Positions 29,208 to 39,538 are shown, numbered from the stretch's first letter. The stretch: DNA of 64,000 nt from an uncultured Oscillospiraceae bacterium (GCA_947630755.1 CANRIU010000005.1:1-64000); one strand, 5' to 3'. Translations and numbers: made by a program. The notes: generated by a model not told the origin, from the sequence alone.

Positions 29208-29993
29208 TCATCCTTTCATCAAAACCTGGGACGTATATCCGTCCCGGCAAAAGCCTCTCTTCTCATATACCGCCAGCGCTGCGGCGTTCTCCCGACCGGT
29301 CCAGACGGTGAGCCCCGCCCCGGGGTATTTTCCGATGAGCGCGTCCACCAGCTCCCCGCCGATGCCCTCGCCGCGAAATGACCTCTCCACCGCGAGCTGC
29401 CGTATCTCCCCCCGCCGTCCGGCAAGGGAGAACCGCAGCACCCCCGCGATAACGGAGCCCGACCTTGCCGCGAGCACAAGCCCCCGGTCAATGTCCTCCC
29501 GGAGCTGTGCCTCCCCGGGAAGGCACCCGGTCAGCGCGTCAAAGCTCCCCCGCAGAAGCTCCGCCACGGCCTCCGCCTCCCCCGGCAGAGCCGGGGAGAT
29601 TTCCGTCCCCGCAAAGCCCCCTGCGGACCCCGCAGCATCAGGAGATCCGCTCTCCTCCGCCCCCCGGGCCCTGCGGGCGAGCCTCACTCTCTCAAGTATG
29701 ACCCTGTATCCCGCGTCCTTGAATATCTCCGCCGCCCCCGTAACTCTTTGGGAGTTCGGTATCTCCGTCACAACCATCCCCGGAAGCTCCGGCACGGGTC
29801 CCGACGTCATGAGAAAGCTGAGCGCCTCCCAGCTCTCCCTCCGGCGGAGTATGAAAAGCCCGTTCTCGAGCTTTAGTATCCGCAGCTCATCCCGCCGCAG
29901 CCCTGCCGGGTCGGCAAGATTCGTCATAAGCCCCGGCCTTAGATATTTCGGTATGAGCGCCGCGGCCTCCTCATAGCTCGCCCTTTCTGGCAT
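29208..29993 (-). CDS. GNAT family N-acetyltransferase
   Basis: IRQLAVERSFRGEGIGGELVDALIG...NAAALAVYEKRGF. Confidence 0.85.
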   Translation of the reverse strand: MPERASYEEAAALIPKYLRPGLMTNLADPAGLRRDELRILKLENGLFILRRRESWEALSFLMTSGPVPELPGMVVTEIPNSQRVTGAAEIFKDAGYRVILERVRLARRARGAEESGSPDAAGSAGGFAGTEISPALPGEAEAVAELLRGSFDALTGCLPGEAQLREDIDRGLVLAARSGSVIAGVLRFSLAGRRGEIRQLAVERSFRGEGIGGELVDALIGKYPGAGLTVWTGRENAAALAVYEKRGFCRDGYTSQVLMKG

Positions 29994-31491
29994 CCTCGTA
30001 TTCCCTCCTGAGGGCCGGCCTGTCCACCTTGCCGTTTCTGTTTCGCGGCAGGACCCGGCTGCGCCTGAATATGTTCGGTATCATGTACCTGGGCACCAGC
30101 TCCCGAAGTCTCCGGACGATCTCCTCCTTCTCCGCGTCCCCCTCGTAGGCGCATACGATCCTGTCCTCCGCCTCGTCGTAGAAGCACACGGCGCACCGCA
30201 CGCCCTCCACGGCGGAGAGGGCCGTCTCTATCTCCCCCAGCTCTATCCTGTATCCCAGGTGCTTTATCTGCCCGTCGGAGCGGCTGGAGAAGTACAAAAG
30301 CCCGTCCTCCCCCAGATGCGCAAGATCCCCCGTGCGGTAAACCGTATCGGGCCAGTCCGGATTCAGTGGATTTTGAATGAACGCCCCCCGGGTCCTCTCG
30401 CTGTCGCCGAAGTACCCCATCGCAAGCCCCGTGCCCCTGACGCATATCTCCCCGGTCTCACCTGAGGCGACGGGCTTTAAGTCCTCGCCCAGGAGCATTA
30501 TCTCCATGTTCCCGCAGGCCCTGCCTATGGGTATCGGCTCGTGATCCTCAAACTCCCTGTCTATCCTGTACCAGGCGCAGTCCACCGTCACCTCCGTCGG
30601 CCCGTAGAGGTTTATGAACTCCGCCTCCGGCAGCGCCCTGCGCCAGATATTCAGATCCCTTGCGCGCAGCGTCTCCCCGCCGAGTATCACCTTCCGCACC
30701 GACCCCGGCGCGGCCCTCTCAAGTATCCCCGAGCCCGCCGTCATGGCGAAGGCCGACGTGGCCCATATGAGCGTGGTGACTCCCCGCCTGTCAAGCTCCT
30801 CGATAAGCAGCTTCGGGAACATGAAGCACTTTCCCGGCAGTATGTGCGCCGTCGCGCCGCACTTCACCGTCAGCCACAGGTCCTTCACCGACAGGTCAAA
30901 GTAAAACGGCGCCTGATTGCCCATCACATCCGCGTCCGTTATGCCGCACTCCGGCGCCATCCACTCCAAAAAATCGATGAGCGCCCTGTGGGGTATGACT
31001 ATCCCCTTCGGAGCCCCGGTGGAGCCGGAGGTGAATATCATGTACGCGGGGTCAGAATCTATGACCCCCGCCCGACGCCTCTCCAGCTCCTCCGCCCTGG
31101 GAGGGACGGAGTACAGCTCCGGCGTCAGTGCTCCTGCGGTAAAACAGTCCCGCAGGTCGTCCCGGCTCTCCGCCAGCACCGCCTCGGGCCTGAGCCTCTC
31201 AACGATCCCCTTCAGCCGCATTTCCGGCATTTTCCTGTCAAGGGGCACATAGAAGCACCCCGCGGCGAGAACCCCCATTATCGCCGAGACCGCGGCAACG
31301 CTGCGCTCGCACAGCACCGCCACCGGGCGGCCCCTGCGGCAGCCCATGTCCGTGAGGGCCGTCCCCACAGCCAGCGCCCGCCTTAAAAGCTCCCCGAAGG
31401 TCAGCTCCTCCCGCCCGTCGGAGAACGCCGTCTTCTCCGGCATCCTCCCGGCGGTATCCATGAGGTATTGGAAAGCATTCCTGATGTTCAC
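29971..31491 (-). CDS. Amino acid/acyl adenylation enzyme (DltA-like AMP-binding)
   Basis: AYMIFTSGSTGAPKGIVIPH, NLYGPTEVTVDC, YRTGDLAHLGEDGLLYFSSRSDGQIKHLGYRIELGEIE, RNRNGKVDR. Confidence 0.92.
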   Translation of the reverse strand: MNIRNAFQYLMDTAGRMPEKTAFSDGREELTFGELLRRALAVGTALTDMGCRRGRPVAVLCERSVAAVSAIMGVLAAGCFYVPLDRKMPEMRLKGIVERLRPEAVLAESRDDLRDCFTAGALTPELYSVPPRAEELERRRAGVIDSDPAYMIFTSGSTGAPKGIVIPHRALIDFLEWMAPECGITDADVMGNQAPFYFDLSVKDLWLTVKCGATAHILPGKCFMFPKLLIEELDRRGVTTLIWATSAFAMTAGSGILERAAPGSVRKVILGGETLRARDLNIWRRALPEAEFINLYGPTEVTVDCAWYRIDREFEDHEPIPIGRACGNMEIMLLGEDLKPVASGETGEICVRGTGLAMGYFGDSERTRGAFIQNPLNPDWPDTVYRTGDLAHLGEDGLLYFSSRSDGQIKHLGYRIELGEIETALSAVEGVRCAVCFYDEAEDRIVCAYEGDAEKEEIVRRLRELVPRYMIPNIFRRSRVLPRNRNGKVDRPALRREYEDARKGEL

Positions 31492-31746
31492 TCCGTGGCC
31501 TCCGATGCCGCGCCGGAAATTCCGCGCTCTTCCACAAAAAAGCGCGCAAAACGCGATTTAAACAGTCTACCATATGCCCCCGAAAAAGTCAAGCTCCGCC
31601 CCCCTCTCCGGCAATTTTCCCCTCTTGAAAAAAGCGCCAGAAAGTGGTATTTTTAAGTTACCTTCCGTAAAAGCGGAAATTTGAATAACACCCGCCTTTT
31701 ATGGCGCAAACCGCGCAGAAGATACATCCGATAAGGAGGCGTCAAA

Positions 31747-33402
31747 ATGTCATCCTGGTCTGACGAGTACCCCCGCCCGCTCCTTCGCCGGAAAAGCTTC
31801 CTCCCCATTCAAAGCGGCTGGACGCTGAACGGCGCGCCCATAAGCCTCCCCTTCCCGCCGGAGGCGGAGCTCTCCGGATTTCCCGGCGTCCCCGGGGAGA
31901 GGCTCGAATACCGCGTCTCCTTCCCCATCCCCCGGGACTTTCGCCGCCCGGGCGAGCGACTTGTTCTCCACTTCGGCGCCGTGGACCAGTGGTGCGAGGT
32001 CAGCCTCAACGGCCATCCCGCCGCCCGGCACGAGGGCGGCTACCTCCCCTTTGAGGTTGACATAACTGATTTTGCCGCCGATGAGAACCTGCTCCTTGTA
32101 ACGGCCTTCGACAATTTCGACACCGACTACCCCTACGGCAAACAGAGCCCCCGCCCCCACGGCATGTGGTACACGGGCATCTCCGGCATATGGCAGCCCG
32201 TCTGGCTGGAGTCCGTCCCGGAGCGCGGCGCCGTCCGCGGCATAAGGGTCCTGCCGGACCTTCACGGCGCGGATTTGGAAATCGATACCGACGCGGAGTC
32301 TGTCACCGTCACCGTCCCGGAGCTTGGCCTGTCCCTCCCCGCCCCCGGCGGGAAGGTCCGGGTGGAGGTGCCCTCCCCGGTGCTCTGGACGCCGGAGGAG
32401 CCCAGGCTCTACGGCTTCACCGTCGCCACCCCGGCGGAGACGGTGGAGAGCTACTTTGCCCTGCGGACCGTCACGGTGGAAGAGCTCTGCGGTCACAGGC
32501 GCATCCTTTTGAACTCAAAGCCCATATTCCTCCACGCCGTCCTGGACCAGGGCTACTACCCCGGCGGGATTTTCCTGCCGGAGGCCCCCGGCGGCTATGA
32601 GGAGGACATACTTCGCATGAAGGCCCTGGGCTTCAACGCCCTTCGCAAGCACATAAAGCTGGAGCCGGAGGCGTTTTACTCCGCCTGCGACAGGCTCGGT
32701 ATGCTGGTGCTTCAGGATATGGTGAACTCCGGGGAGTACGACTTCCTCCGGGACACGCTCCTTCCGACCATCGGTCTCAGGCGCAGGTCCGACACCCGCC
32801 GCCCGGTCTCCAAAAGGCGCCGGACGCTCTTTGAGGACACCGTCTCCGGGGCGCAGCGCCGCCTCTTCTCCCACCCCTGCGTGGTTGGCTACACGATTTT
32901 TAACGAGGGCTGGGGCCAGTACGAATCCGACAGGATAGTCACCCAGTGCGCCCTCCGGGACCCCTCCCGGTTCTATATCGCCGCCTCCGGCTGGTTCGCC
33001 CAGAGCGGCGGCGACGGGGAGAGCCGCCACATCTACTTCCGCACAACGCAGCTCCGCTCCTCCCGCCCGGAAAAGTTTCTTTTTCTGTCGGAGTGCGGCG
33101 GCTTCTCCCGCCGGGTGGAGGGCCACGTCCGGGAAGACAGGAAAAACTACGGTTACGGCGCGAGGAAAAATTCTCAAAAGGCGTTGACGGACAAGATTTT
33201 GTCCATGTACGGGAAAATGGTCCTCCCCTCCATAAAAAACGGCCTCTGCGGCTGCGTCTACACGCAGCTTTCCGACGTGGAGGGGGAGACAAACGGCCTC
33301 TACACCTTCGACAGGGAGGTCCTGAAGGTGGATCCGGATAAAATGCTGGAGCTCTCCCAGGCCCTGTCCCAGGAGCACCTGCGCCAAACGAATTCCTTCT
33401 GA
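31747..33402 (+). CDS. Glycoside hydrolase family 2-like protein
   Basis: Jelly-roll N-terminus; LRKHIKLEPEAFYSACDRLGMLVLQDM; TIFNEGWGQYE; FLSECGG. Confidence 0.85.
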   Translation: MSSWSDEYPRPLLRRKSFLPIQSGWTLNGAPISLPFPPEAELSGFPGVPGERLEYRVSFPIPRDFRRPGERLVLHFGAVDQWCEVSLNGHPAARHEGGYLPFEVDITDFAADENLLLVTAFDNFDTDYPYGKQSPRPHGMWYTGISGIWQPVWLESVPERGAVRGIRVLPDLHGADLEIDTDAESVTVTVPELGLSLPAPGGKVRVEVPSPVLWTPEEPRLYGFTVATPAETVESYFALRTVTVEELCGHRRILLNSKPIFLHAVLDQGYYPGGIFLPEAPGGYEEDILRMKALGFNALRKHIKLEPEAFYSACDRLGMLVLQDMVNSGEYDFLRDTLLPTIGLRRRSDTRRPVSKRRRTLFEDTVSGAQRRLFSHPCVVGYTIFNEGWGQYESDRIVTQCALRDPSRFYIAASGWFAQSGGDGESRHIYFRTTQLRSSRPEKFLFLSECGGFSRRVEGHVREDRKNYGYGARKNSQKALTDKILSMYGKMVLPSIKNGLCGCVYTQLSDVEGETNGLYTFDREVLKVDPDKMLELSQALSQEHLRQTNSF

Positions 33403-33460
33403 AAGCAAGAGCCTCCGTCCGCCCCGGAAGCTTGAGCCCCCTTGCCCTTTTCCGACAGCC

Positions 33461-33498
33461 GAAACCGCCCCGGCGATGTGATCGCCGGGGCGGTTTCG
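33461..33498. terminator. Rho-independent terminator-like hairpin
   Basis: gaaaccgccccggcgatgtgatcgccggggcggtttc. Confidence 0.7.
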
Positions 33499-33535
33499 TA
33501 TTCAAATTTTACATACTGCCCGGGAACCCCGATGC

Positions 33536-34144
33536 TCACTTCACAAACAGCAGCGACCAGAACTGGCGCCCGGCGGCGTTGGTGTACCACCCCGCGCCCA
33601 CCTTCGTGAACTTCTCGTTGAGTACGTTGGCCCGGTGTCCCTCGCTGTTCATCCATCCCTCCACAACGTGCTCGGGGGACAGATACCCTCCGGCGAGGTT
33701 CTCTCCGGTGTACTTCATGCTTACGCCCGTGTCCTCAAGGACCGTCTTGTACCTTGTGCCGTCGGGACGTGTGTGGGAAAAGCTGGACGCCGCCTCCTGC
33801 GCGCGGATCATGGCGCAGTCGCGTATCACCGCCACCTCCTCCAGGGGGTCGAGGCCGTTGGCAACGCGCTCTTCATTAATAAGCTCCACCACCCGGCGGG
33901 CGATCTTCTGCTCCTCGGTGAGCTCCGGCTCCTCCTCATCCGGCTCCTCCGGCTCCTCGCCGTCCTCATCGCCGTCCGGCAGCTCGTCCAGGGGCGGCAG
34001 CTCGTCGCCGATGTGCTCCATGTCCTCGGGAAGGTCCATATCCGCCGGGTCCGGCTCTCCGCTGAATTCCCCGCCGCACCCCGCGATCGACAGCATCATC
34101 CCCAGAGCAAGCAAAAAAGCAAGATATTTTTTCATAAAAAGCAC
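33536..34144 (-). CDS. CAP/SCP domain lipoprotein
   Basis: Lipobox MLSIAGCGGE; acidic linker; VVELINEERVANGLDPLEE...WMNSEGHRANVLN. Confidence 0.88.
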   Translation of the reverse strand: MLFMKKYLAFLLALGMMLSIAGCGGEFSGEPDPADMDLPEDMEHIGDELPPLDELPDGDEDGEEPEEPDEEEPELTEEQKIARRVVELINEERVANGLDPLEEVAVIRDCAMIRAQEAASSFSHTRPDGTRYKTVLEDTGVSMKYTGENLAGGYLSPEHVVEGWMNSEGHRANVLNEKFTKVGAGWYTNAAGRQFWSLLFVK

Positions 34145-34250
34145 CCCGCAGTTTATTATTATACTACTTTATATTTATCACATTTAAGCCCGCGGGTCAA
34201 CAGGTCCGCCCCGTTGATTTCACCGGAAAACACGTTATTTTCCCTCGCCT

Positions 34251-34604
34251 TCACTGCTCCTCTTCCCCGCTCTCCTCCTCTTTCTCCCGGCGGCGCTCAA
34301 GCCACGCCTTAATGCCCCCGTTGTAGCCGCCCGTCACCCAGGCCGCTGCAAATCCCAGAAGCGCCCCGCCGATGGCAAACAGCATGACGATGAATATTAC
34401 TATCCCCACCACCTGATTGCCGGAGATGTCACCTATGGAGTACTCTCCAAAAAATCCCCTATACTCCGCGAAGGCGATGATAAATCCCGTCAGGATCAGC
34501 ATCGCCGGTATACACCGCAGCAGCTTATGCCTCACAAGCTTGCTCAGCGCAAGCTGCATCACGAAGAACGCCGCCGCCACCAGGGCGCAGTTCACAATAT
34601 TCAT
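34251..34604 (-). CDS. Hypothetical membrane protein
   Basis: Several hydrophobic helices and a charged C-terminus. Confidence 0.6.
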   Translation of the reverse strand: MNIVNCALVAAAFFVMQLALSKLVRHKLLRCIPAMLILTGFIIAFAEYRGFFGEYSIGDISGNQVVGIVIFIVMLFAIGGALLGFAAAWVTGGYNGGIKAWLERRREKEEESGEEEQ

Positions 34605-34652
34605 GGCCTTTCCCCCTTTTCACAAATGGTCCCCGCGATTTTCGCTTTCGGC

Positions 34653-35813
34653 TCAGCCCATTATCTCCCGGGCCAGGGCCTCGATCTGCGCCTCGTTCTC
34701 CGGCGTCATGGAGCCCATTATCCTCACGGAATTTTCCGCGAATTTAACGTCCCTGCACCCCTCCAGCATTGCTCTCATGGTCTTTGCCGCCATTGGCGCC
34801 CAGGAGCCGTTCTCGATAAAGCCCACAGTGCGGTTTTTGTAGCCGTGCTCCGCCAAGGTCTCGATAAACTCCCGCATGAAGGGGAATATCCCCCCGTTGT
34901 AGGTGGTCGTCGCCAGGACCATTCTCCCGTAGCGGAATGCGTCCTCCACTGCCTCCGCCATGTCGTCCCGTGCAAGGTCCGTGATGGCGGCTTTGGGGCA
35001 GCCCAGCTCCTCCAGCTTCGCCTTCAGAAGCTCCGCCGCCGCCCTTGTGTGCCCGTAGACGGAGGTGTAGGCGATGACCACGCCCTCGCTCTCCACACCG
35101 TAGCTGGACCAGATGTCATAGAGGTTTACATAATATCCTATATCCTCGGTGAGCACCGGACCGTGGAGGGGGCAGATGGCGGCAATGTCCAGCGCCGCGG
35201 CCTTTTTCAGCACCGCCTGCACCTGCTGGCCAAACTTGCCCACGATGCCGAAGTAGTACCTGCGCGCCTCGCAGGCCCAGCCCTCCTCGTCCTCCACGTC
35301 GAGGGCGCCGAATTTTCCGAACCCGTCGGCGGAGAAGAGGGTCCTGGCCTCTGGGTCGTAGGTCATGATTACCTCGGGCCAGTGGACCATTGGCGCGGCT
35401 ATGAAGCTCAGTGTGTGCCCGCCCAGGTCCAGTGTGGCGCCCCCGCCCACAACCAGGCGGCGGTCCGGGTAGTCCGTGCCGAAGTAGTTTTTCATCATCT
35501 TGAACGCCCCGGCGGAGGAGACTATCACCGCCTCGGGGTACGCCGCCATAAACGCCTCGATGGAGCCGGAGTGGTCGGGCTCCATGTGCTGCACCACCAG
35601 GTAGTCGGGCTTTCCGCCCTCCAGAGCGGCGGAGACGTTTCCGAGCCACTCGTCCGTAAAGTGCCTGTCCACGCTGTCCATGACCGCAGTCCTCTCACCA
35701 CGGACGACGTAGGAATTGTATGCCATGCCGTTTGGCACAACGTACTGCCCCTCAAAGAGGTCTATTTCGTGGTCGTTGACGCCGACGTAAATAATGTCCT
35801 TTGAAATATCCAT
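34653..35813 (-). CDS. FprA-family A-type flavoprotein (flavodiiron protein)
   Basis: VQHMEPDHSGS, CPLHGPVL, flavodoxin IAYTSVYGHTRAAAELL. Confidence 0.9.
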   Translation of the reverse strand: MDISKDIIYVGVNDHEIDLFEGQYVVPNGMAYNSYVVRGERTAVMDSVDRHFTDEWLGNVSAALEGGKPDYLVVQHMEPDHSGSIEAFMAAYPEAVIVSSAGAFKMMKNYFGTDYPDRRLVVGGGATLDLGGHTLSFIAAPMVHWPEVIMTYDPEARTLFSADGFGKFGALDVEDEEGWACEARRYYFGIVGKFGQQVQAVLKKAAALDIAAICPLHGPVLTEDIGYYVNLYDIWSSYGVESEGVVIAYTSVYGHTRAAAELLKAKLEELGCPKAAITDLARDDMAEAVEDAFRYGRMVLATTTYNGGIFPFMREFIETLAEHGYKNRTVGFIENGSWAPMAAKTMRAMLEGCRDVKFAENSVRIMGSMTPENEAQIEALAREIMG

Positions 35814-35933
35814 AAAAAAGCCTCCAAGCCTGTTTTTTTGCCGGAAAAAACTCCCGTTATCCGATATTTTATCACACTGTACTTTTTTTCGCAACTGTCT
35901 TTCGCCGTTATTTCGCAAACTGACTGAAATGCT

Positions 35934-35962
35934 TTGACACATGCTGACATATATGTTAAAAT
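35934..35962 (+). promoter_or_regulatory. Putative sigma-A promoter for the CooC/HgdAB-like operon
   Basis: TTGACA-17 nt-TAAAAT. Confidence 0.65.
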
Positions 35963-36022
35963 TACGTCAGCAGCGGACAAAAAAAGGCGGTTTACGCCGA
36001 AAAATGAATGGAGGAATGTACT

Positions 36023-36799
36023 ATGGAGGATCGCGGCGCGGTCATCATCGCGATGACCGGAAAGGGCGGAGTTGGGAAGACCTCCCTTGCAGCCATCATG
36101 GTCGGCGAGCTTGTGCGGGAATTTCCCGGAAAGCGCATCCTCGCCATCGACGCGGACCCCGCGGTGGGGCTCAGCACCGCCCTCGGGGTGGAGGTGGAGA
36201 CGACCGTTGACGACATCCGCCGGGAATTCGTCAGCACCGTGGAGGGCGGCGACAGCCGCTCCGCGCTGGAGCTTCTGGGCGACGCCCGCTTTCGGCTCTT
36301 TGACGCGCTGGTGGAGGCGGAGGGCTTCTCCTTCCTCGCCATCGGCAGGCCAGAGGCCGCCGGGTGCTACTGCAAGGTCAACTCCTACCTCAAAGACGTG
36401 ATAAGCGTCCTGTCGTCAAATTTCGACTACATAGTCATAGACGGCGAGGCCGGCATCGAGCAGGTGAACAGGCGCGTGATGGAGAAGGTCACCCACCTTG
36501 TCCTTGTCACAGACGCCAGCCGCAAGGGTGTGCAGGTCATACACACCATCCGAGATGTGGCGAGGGACCTTGTGATGTATGAGCGCGCCGGGGCTATCCT
36601 GAACCGCCTCCCCGCCTCCGCCATGGAGCGTGGCGTGGACATCGGTGACATACCCGTTCTCGCCGCCATACCCGCGGACGACGCCCTTGCGGGGCTTGAC
36701 ATCGAGGGCAGCAGCGTCCTTGAGCTCCCGGACGGCTCACCTGTCCGCGCGGGAGTGCGCCGGGCGCTTTGCGGCCTCGGGATATTAAAGGAGGAATAA
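36023..36799 (+). CDS. CooC-like MinD/ParA-type P-loop ATPase
   Basis: MTGKGGVGKTSLAA deviant Walker A; EAAGCYCKVNSYLKDVI CxC motif; IVIDGEAGIEQVNRRVMEKV. Confidence 0.85.
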   Translation: MEDRGAVIIAMTGKGGVGKTSLAAIMVGELVREFPGKRILAIDADPAVGLSTALGVEVETTVDDIRREFVSTVEGGDSRSALELLGDARFRLFDALVEAEGFSFLAIGRPEAAGCYCKVNSYLKDVISVLSSNFDYIVIDGEAGIEQVNRRVMEKVTHLVLVTDASRKGVQVIHTIRDVARDLVMYERAGAILNRLPASAMERGVDIGDIPVLAAIPADDALAGLDIEGSSVLELPDGSPVRAGVRRALCGLGILKEE

Positions 36800-36800
36800 G

Positions 36801-37985
36801 ATGAGGGACTTAAGACACCTCTACTACCTTGAAAATCTCCTTCAGGAGAACAATAACGAGCTTGTGCGAAAGGCCCGGGAGGAGGGTCGGCGCTGCGTGG
36901 GCACCGTCTGCTACCAGATCCCGGAGGTGCTTTTGAATCTCCCGGGGATATTCTCCGTGCGCCTTCGCGCTCCCCGCACTGGGTCCATGGAGATGGGCAC
37001 CTACTACATGACCTCCCTCACCTGCGAATACTGCCGCGCCCTGCTGGAGCGGGGCCTTGAGGGTGGATACAGGTTTATAGACTGCCTCATGGAGCCGGCC
37101 AGCTGCTCCCAGATGGCGGACTGCACCGAGAACCTTGAGAAGCTCGACCTTTTAGGCCCCGGCTTCTTCGTCCAACACGTCGACACCCCCATGAAGGACG
37201 ACCTGAACGGCATCGAGCACATGATAAAAATGTGCCGGGTCCGTGTCCTTGACAGGCTCCACGAGGCCTTCGGGATAGACGTCTCCGACGAGGCCATAAA
37301 AAAGGCCGTCGCCGTCCACAACGAGGTCTGCGACCTCATCACCGAGATTGGCAACTACCGGAAGGACCTGCGTCCCCGGATAACCGGGTATGAGTTTGCC
37401 GTTCTCTGCCTTGCCACATACTGCTGCCCCAAGGACCTGCTGCTGCCCATACTCCGGGAGACGGCCCAGGAGCTCCGGACCCGTGAGCCCGACGAGAAGT
37501 CCCCCTGGCGCGTGCGCGTGGCCGTCGCCGGGGCGGAGATAGACGACCCCGACTTCATAAAGCTCATCGAGGACACCGGGGCCTACGTCGCCGTGGACCG
37601 CTACTGCTTCGGCTCCTTCCCCGGCCGCAGCAGGATAGAGCTTTCGGACAACGAGGACATCCTCACCCAGATATGCCGCAAGTATGTCACCGAGTGCCAG
37701 TGCCCCAGGTTCATGAACACCTCCAAGGTCGCGGGCCGCAAGGAGTACATCGACTCTCTCGCCCGGGAGTACTCCTGCGACGGGATAATACTTCAGCAGA
37801 TAAACTTCTGCAACTTCTGGGGCTATGAGCGCGCCGGGGGGATGCATGTGCTGACTCACGACTACAGCTGGCCCGTTCTCAGCCTCGACCGCCCCTACGT
37901 TGTGGGCGTCTCCGGGCAGATTCGCACCCGTGTACAGGCATTTATCGAGCGCGTGGAGCTCAAAAAGCTGGGAGGTAACGACTGA
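36801..37985 (+). CDS. 2-hydroxyacyl-CoA dehydratase/benzoyl-CoA reductase subunit-like protein
   Basis: HgdB/BcrC-type layout with Cys-rich N-terminal half and RYCFGSFPGRSRIE...LQQINFCNFWGYE. Confidence 0.8.
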   Translation: MRDLRHLYYLENLLQENNNELVRKAREEGRRCVGTVCYQIPEVLLNLPGIFSVRLRAPRTGSMEMGTYYMTSLTCEYCRALLERGLEGGYRFIDCLMEPASCSQMADCTENLEKLDLLGPGFFVQHVDTPMKDDLNGIEHMIKMCRVRVLDRLHEAFGIDVSDEAIKKAVAVHNEVCDLITEIGNYRKDLRPRITGYEFAVLCLATYCCPKDLLLPILRETAQELRTREPDEKSPWRVRVAVAGAEIDDPDFIKLIEDTGAYVAVDRYCFGSFPGRSRIELSDNEDILTQICRKYVTECQCPRFMNTSKVAGRKEYIDSLAREYSCDGIILQQINFCNFWGYERAGGMHVLTHDYSWPVLSLDRPYVVGVSGQIRTRVQAFIERVELKKLGGND

Positions 37986-39523
37986 TGGGAAAAGCGATAA
38001 ATTCCGAGCCCCTGGGAAAATTCTACAAGGGCGGCAAGACCCGCACCCGCCGGGAGTGGCGGGGCGTCCGTGACACCTTCTACGACTACACCTGCTGGCT
38101 CCACAACTGGGGCTCCATGATAAAATTCCTTGCAAAGCCCCAGAATCTGAAGGGCTTCCTCCACTACCGCTGGATGCAGAACTATCTTGCCACCCCCGAC
38201 TTCATCGACCGCCACACCGAGGGCCTTCGGGGACCCCAGTTGAGAGTCGCCCACAAGGAGTTTGACTTCATCGTCTCCCACGTCTGCGACACCATGACCG
38301 CCATCTTCGCCGGGGACAGGGCCATCGGCGGCAAGGAGAAGGTCTGGCGCCAGACCGTGGTCATGGACGAGAACATGATGACCCAGATAATGAACGGCTT
38401 TCCCAACCTCAAGGCCAGATGCGTCCAGATACCCATCGTCTATATGCCCTCCACCGTCCAGCAGGAGGGCGTGCTCTACTACATAGACCGTGCCCAGGAG
38501 TTCGGCATCCCCGGGGACGTGTGCCCCATGCCTGCGGCGGAGCTTGGCGCGGTGCTGGAGGACGACTTCCCGAAGACCGGCATCTGCGCCCTCCAGTGCA
38601 ACACCACCTGCGACGGCTCCCTCATGGGCAACGGCATAGAGGAGCGCCGCTACGGCATCCCCACCCACCAGGTCGCCGTCCCCATCCGCTACACCGACCC
38701 CGCCACCCGGGACTACGCCGCTCAGGAGATAAAAAACGCCATAAAATTCGTGGAGGAGCAGACAGGCGAGAAGTGGGACTGGGACTACTACTTTAAAAAC
38801 ATAAGGAACTTCAACCGTGAGACGGAGTACTTCCGCCAGTGGCTGGAGGTCTCCCGCACCGAGTACCCCCAGGTCATAGGCAACAACGTGGCCCTCTACC
38901 GGGACGCCTACTACCAGGTCGCCGGAGGCCGTGACGAGGCCTTCGTTGAAAACGAGCGGGAGATTTGCGAGATAATGGAGAAGGCCTACCTCGACAGGAC
39001 CCCCGTGGTGAGCACCGTCCGCCACCGGGCAATACTCTGGGGCGTCCAGGCCCAGTACTACACCGCCTTCCCCCTGTGGCTCCAAAACTGCTGGGGAATA
39101 GTCCCCCTCATCGACATGCTGAGCCTCACCTCCACCGACATCTACAGCGAGGACGACAAAGAGCAGGCGTACTACGACATGGCGGACATGTACGCCAAGA
39201 TGAATATGCGCAACCGCTCCGAGGGCGGCTATGAGGTTGGCGTGGAGGACCTCTGGCGCTTCTGCGAGGAATTCAACGCCGACGTTGTCATAATGTACGA
39301 GCACATCGGCTGCAAGTCCATGACGGGCTACCACGGCCTTTTCGATCAGGAGGCCGCGAAGCACGGCGTCCACCTCATCTGGGTCACCCACGGCCTCATG
39401 GACCCCCGCAAGGCCAGCCGCCAGAGTATGCGCACCGATGTCAACCGCTATATGCGCGCGGTGCTCAACGAGGAGCCCTTAGACCCGTCCCTTGAGGAGT
39501 TTGACGACTCTAACGCCTGGTAA
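37985..39523 (+). CDS. 2-hydroxyacyl-CoA dehydratase/benzoyl-CoA reductase subunit-like protein
   Basis: FIVSHVCDTMTAIFAG; VVIMYEHIGCKSMTGYHG...LIWVTHGLMDPRKAS; ATGA overlap with the upstream gene. Confidence 0.8.
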   Translation: MGKAINSEPLGKFYKGGKTRTRREWRGVRDTFYDYTCWLHNWGSMIKFLAKPQNLKGFLHYRWMQNYLATPDFIDRHTEGLRGPQLRVAHKEFDFIVSHVCDTMTAIFAGDRAIGGKEKVWRQTVVMDENMMTQIMNGFPNLKARCVQIPIVYMPSTVQQEGVLYYIDRAQEFGIPGDVCPMPAAELGAVLEDDFPKTGICALQCNTTCDGSLMGNGIEERRYGIPTHQVAVPIRYTDPATRDYAAQEIKNAIKFVEEQTGEKWDWDYYFKNIRNFNRETEYFRQWLEVSRTEYPQVIGNNVALYRDAYYQVAGGRDEAFVENEREICEIMEKAYLDRTPVVSTVRHRAILWGVQAQYYTAFPLWLQNCWGIVPLIDMLSLTSTDIYSEDDKEQAYYDMADMYAKMNMRNRSEGGYEVGVEDLWRFCEEFNADVVIMYEHIGCKSMTGYHGLFDQEAAKHGVHLIWVTHGLMDPRKASRQSMRTDVNRYMRAVLNEEPLDPSLEEFDDSNAW

Positions 39524-39538
39524 TTGGAGGATACTATA

